From positions 5,454,053 to 5,518,052 of the forward strand of contig NZ_CP066779.1 in NCBI RefSeq assembly GCF_016598535.1: a DNA stretch of 64,000 nucleotides, given 5' to 3'. The notes below the pieces were generated by a model. The model did not search any database and had not been told where the DNA came from. It saw nothing but the letters and a program-made list of their open reading frames with translations. The position numbers and the translations under genes are program-made. Positions within the stretch are counted from its first letter, which is position 1, and each line of letters opens with the position of its first letter. Positions 63,880 through 64,000 of the stretch are shown here, in pieces. Source of the DNA: Rhodococcus sp. P-2 (lineage in GTDB: Bacteria > Actinomycetota > Actinomycetes > Mycobacteriales > Mycobacteriaceae).

Positions 63880-64000
63880 GAGAGATCAACTTTCGGTCGA
63901 GAGGCGTGATTCATCGAGACCAGGAGTGCGACGCTCGCGCTGACACACGCCGACAGCGCCAAGGCTCCAGCGACATAGACGGCATCGTCGGACAGTCCGG
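63876..64000 (-). CDS. C-terminal end of a membrane protein, cut by the window edge
   Basis: A short open frame of 40 residues ends with TGA overlapping the next ATG (ATGA). The visible end reads DDAVYVAGALALSACVSASV, then ALLVSMNHASRPK, a single hydrophobic helix followed by a basic tail. The context of sugar polymer genes suggests a polymerase, ligase or flippase, but the part seen is too short to decide. Confidence 0.6.
   Translation of the reverse strand, partial: GLSDDAVYVAGALALSACVSASVALLVSMNHASRPKVDLS

Overview
This window comes from a high-GC (about 60-65 %) mycolic-acid actinobacterium, most likely Rhodococcus (erythropolis/qingshengii-like) or a close relative. The call rests on several things: an iniBAC-iniR locus; an EtfD-type Fe-S membrane oxidoreductase next to an AlaA-like aminotransferase and close to dnaK-grpE-dnaJ-hspR (from memory, the grouping seen in Mycobacterium tuberculosis around Rv0337c-Rv0353c); a 6C small RNA; HAIR operators; mycofactocin-type dehydrogenases beside a Baeyer-Villiger monooxygenase; and many GTG starts with ATGA/GTGA overlaps.

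Layout. 1-2.6 kb: the end of a respiratory nitrate reductase operon (narH partial, narJ, narI), converging on a TDT-family transporter. 3.9-6.3 kb: a flavoprotein oxidoreductase, a P-loop kinase and a small hypothetical protein. 6.3-9.6 kb: a translationally coupled operon of a Baeyer-Villiger monooxygenase and two short-chain dehydrogenases. 9.8-11.6 kb: two paralogous small, probably exported proteins flanking a NarL-type response regulator; their promoters share the same architecture. 11.7-17.8 kb: an old-yellow-enzyme-type oxidoreductase and a branched-chain amino acid type ABC transporter in which permease and ATPase are fused. 17.9-22.2 kb: dnaK-grpE-dnaJ-hspR with two HspR operators. 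22.2-26.1 kb: a membrane protein, a luciferase-like oxidoreductase, an azoreductase and an MFS exporter.

26.2-41.6 kb is the most interesting part, a cell-envelope stress locus. iniC, iniA and a giant Ala/Gly-rich iniB are divergent from an Hsp70-like membrane protein followed by the MalT-like regulator iniR. Next come a half-Hsp70 membrane protein, two secreted chymotrypsin-fold proteases and a small secreted protein. A third Hsp70-like membrane protein lies at 52.2-53.9 kb. All three Hsp70-like proteins pair a degenerate cytoplasmic nucleotide-binding fold with one transmembrane helix and a Pro/Thr/Ala-rich outer tail. A CCCCTA-type box recurs upstream of iniB, one protease and the third Hsp70-like gene.

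41.9-52.2 kb: etfD with a lysine/proline repeat tail and twin operators, a DUF6745-type pair, an S9 peptidase divergent from alaA, the 6C RNA and a YibE/F membrane protein. 54-64 kb: an exopolysaccharide locus with two UDP-glucose dehydrogenases, a low-molecular-weight tyrosine phosphatase, a Wzc-like tyrosine kinase, GDP-fucose synthesis (gmd, fcl), three glycosyltransferases and the end of a membrane protein cut by the window edge.

No tRNA, rRNA, insertion sequence, prophage or CRISPR array was recognised. Functions are assigned by reading motifs and family resemblance, not by database search.
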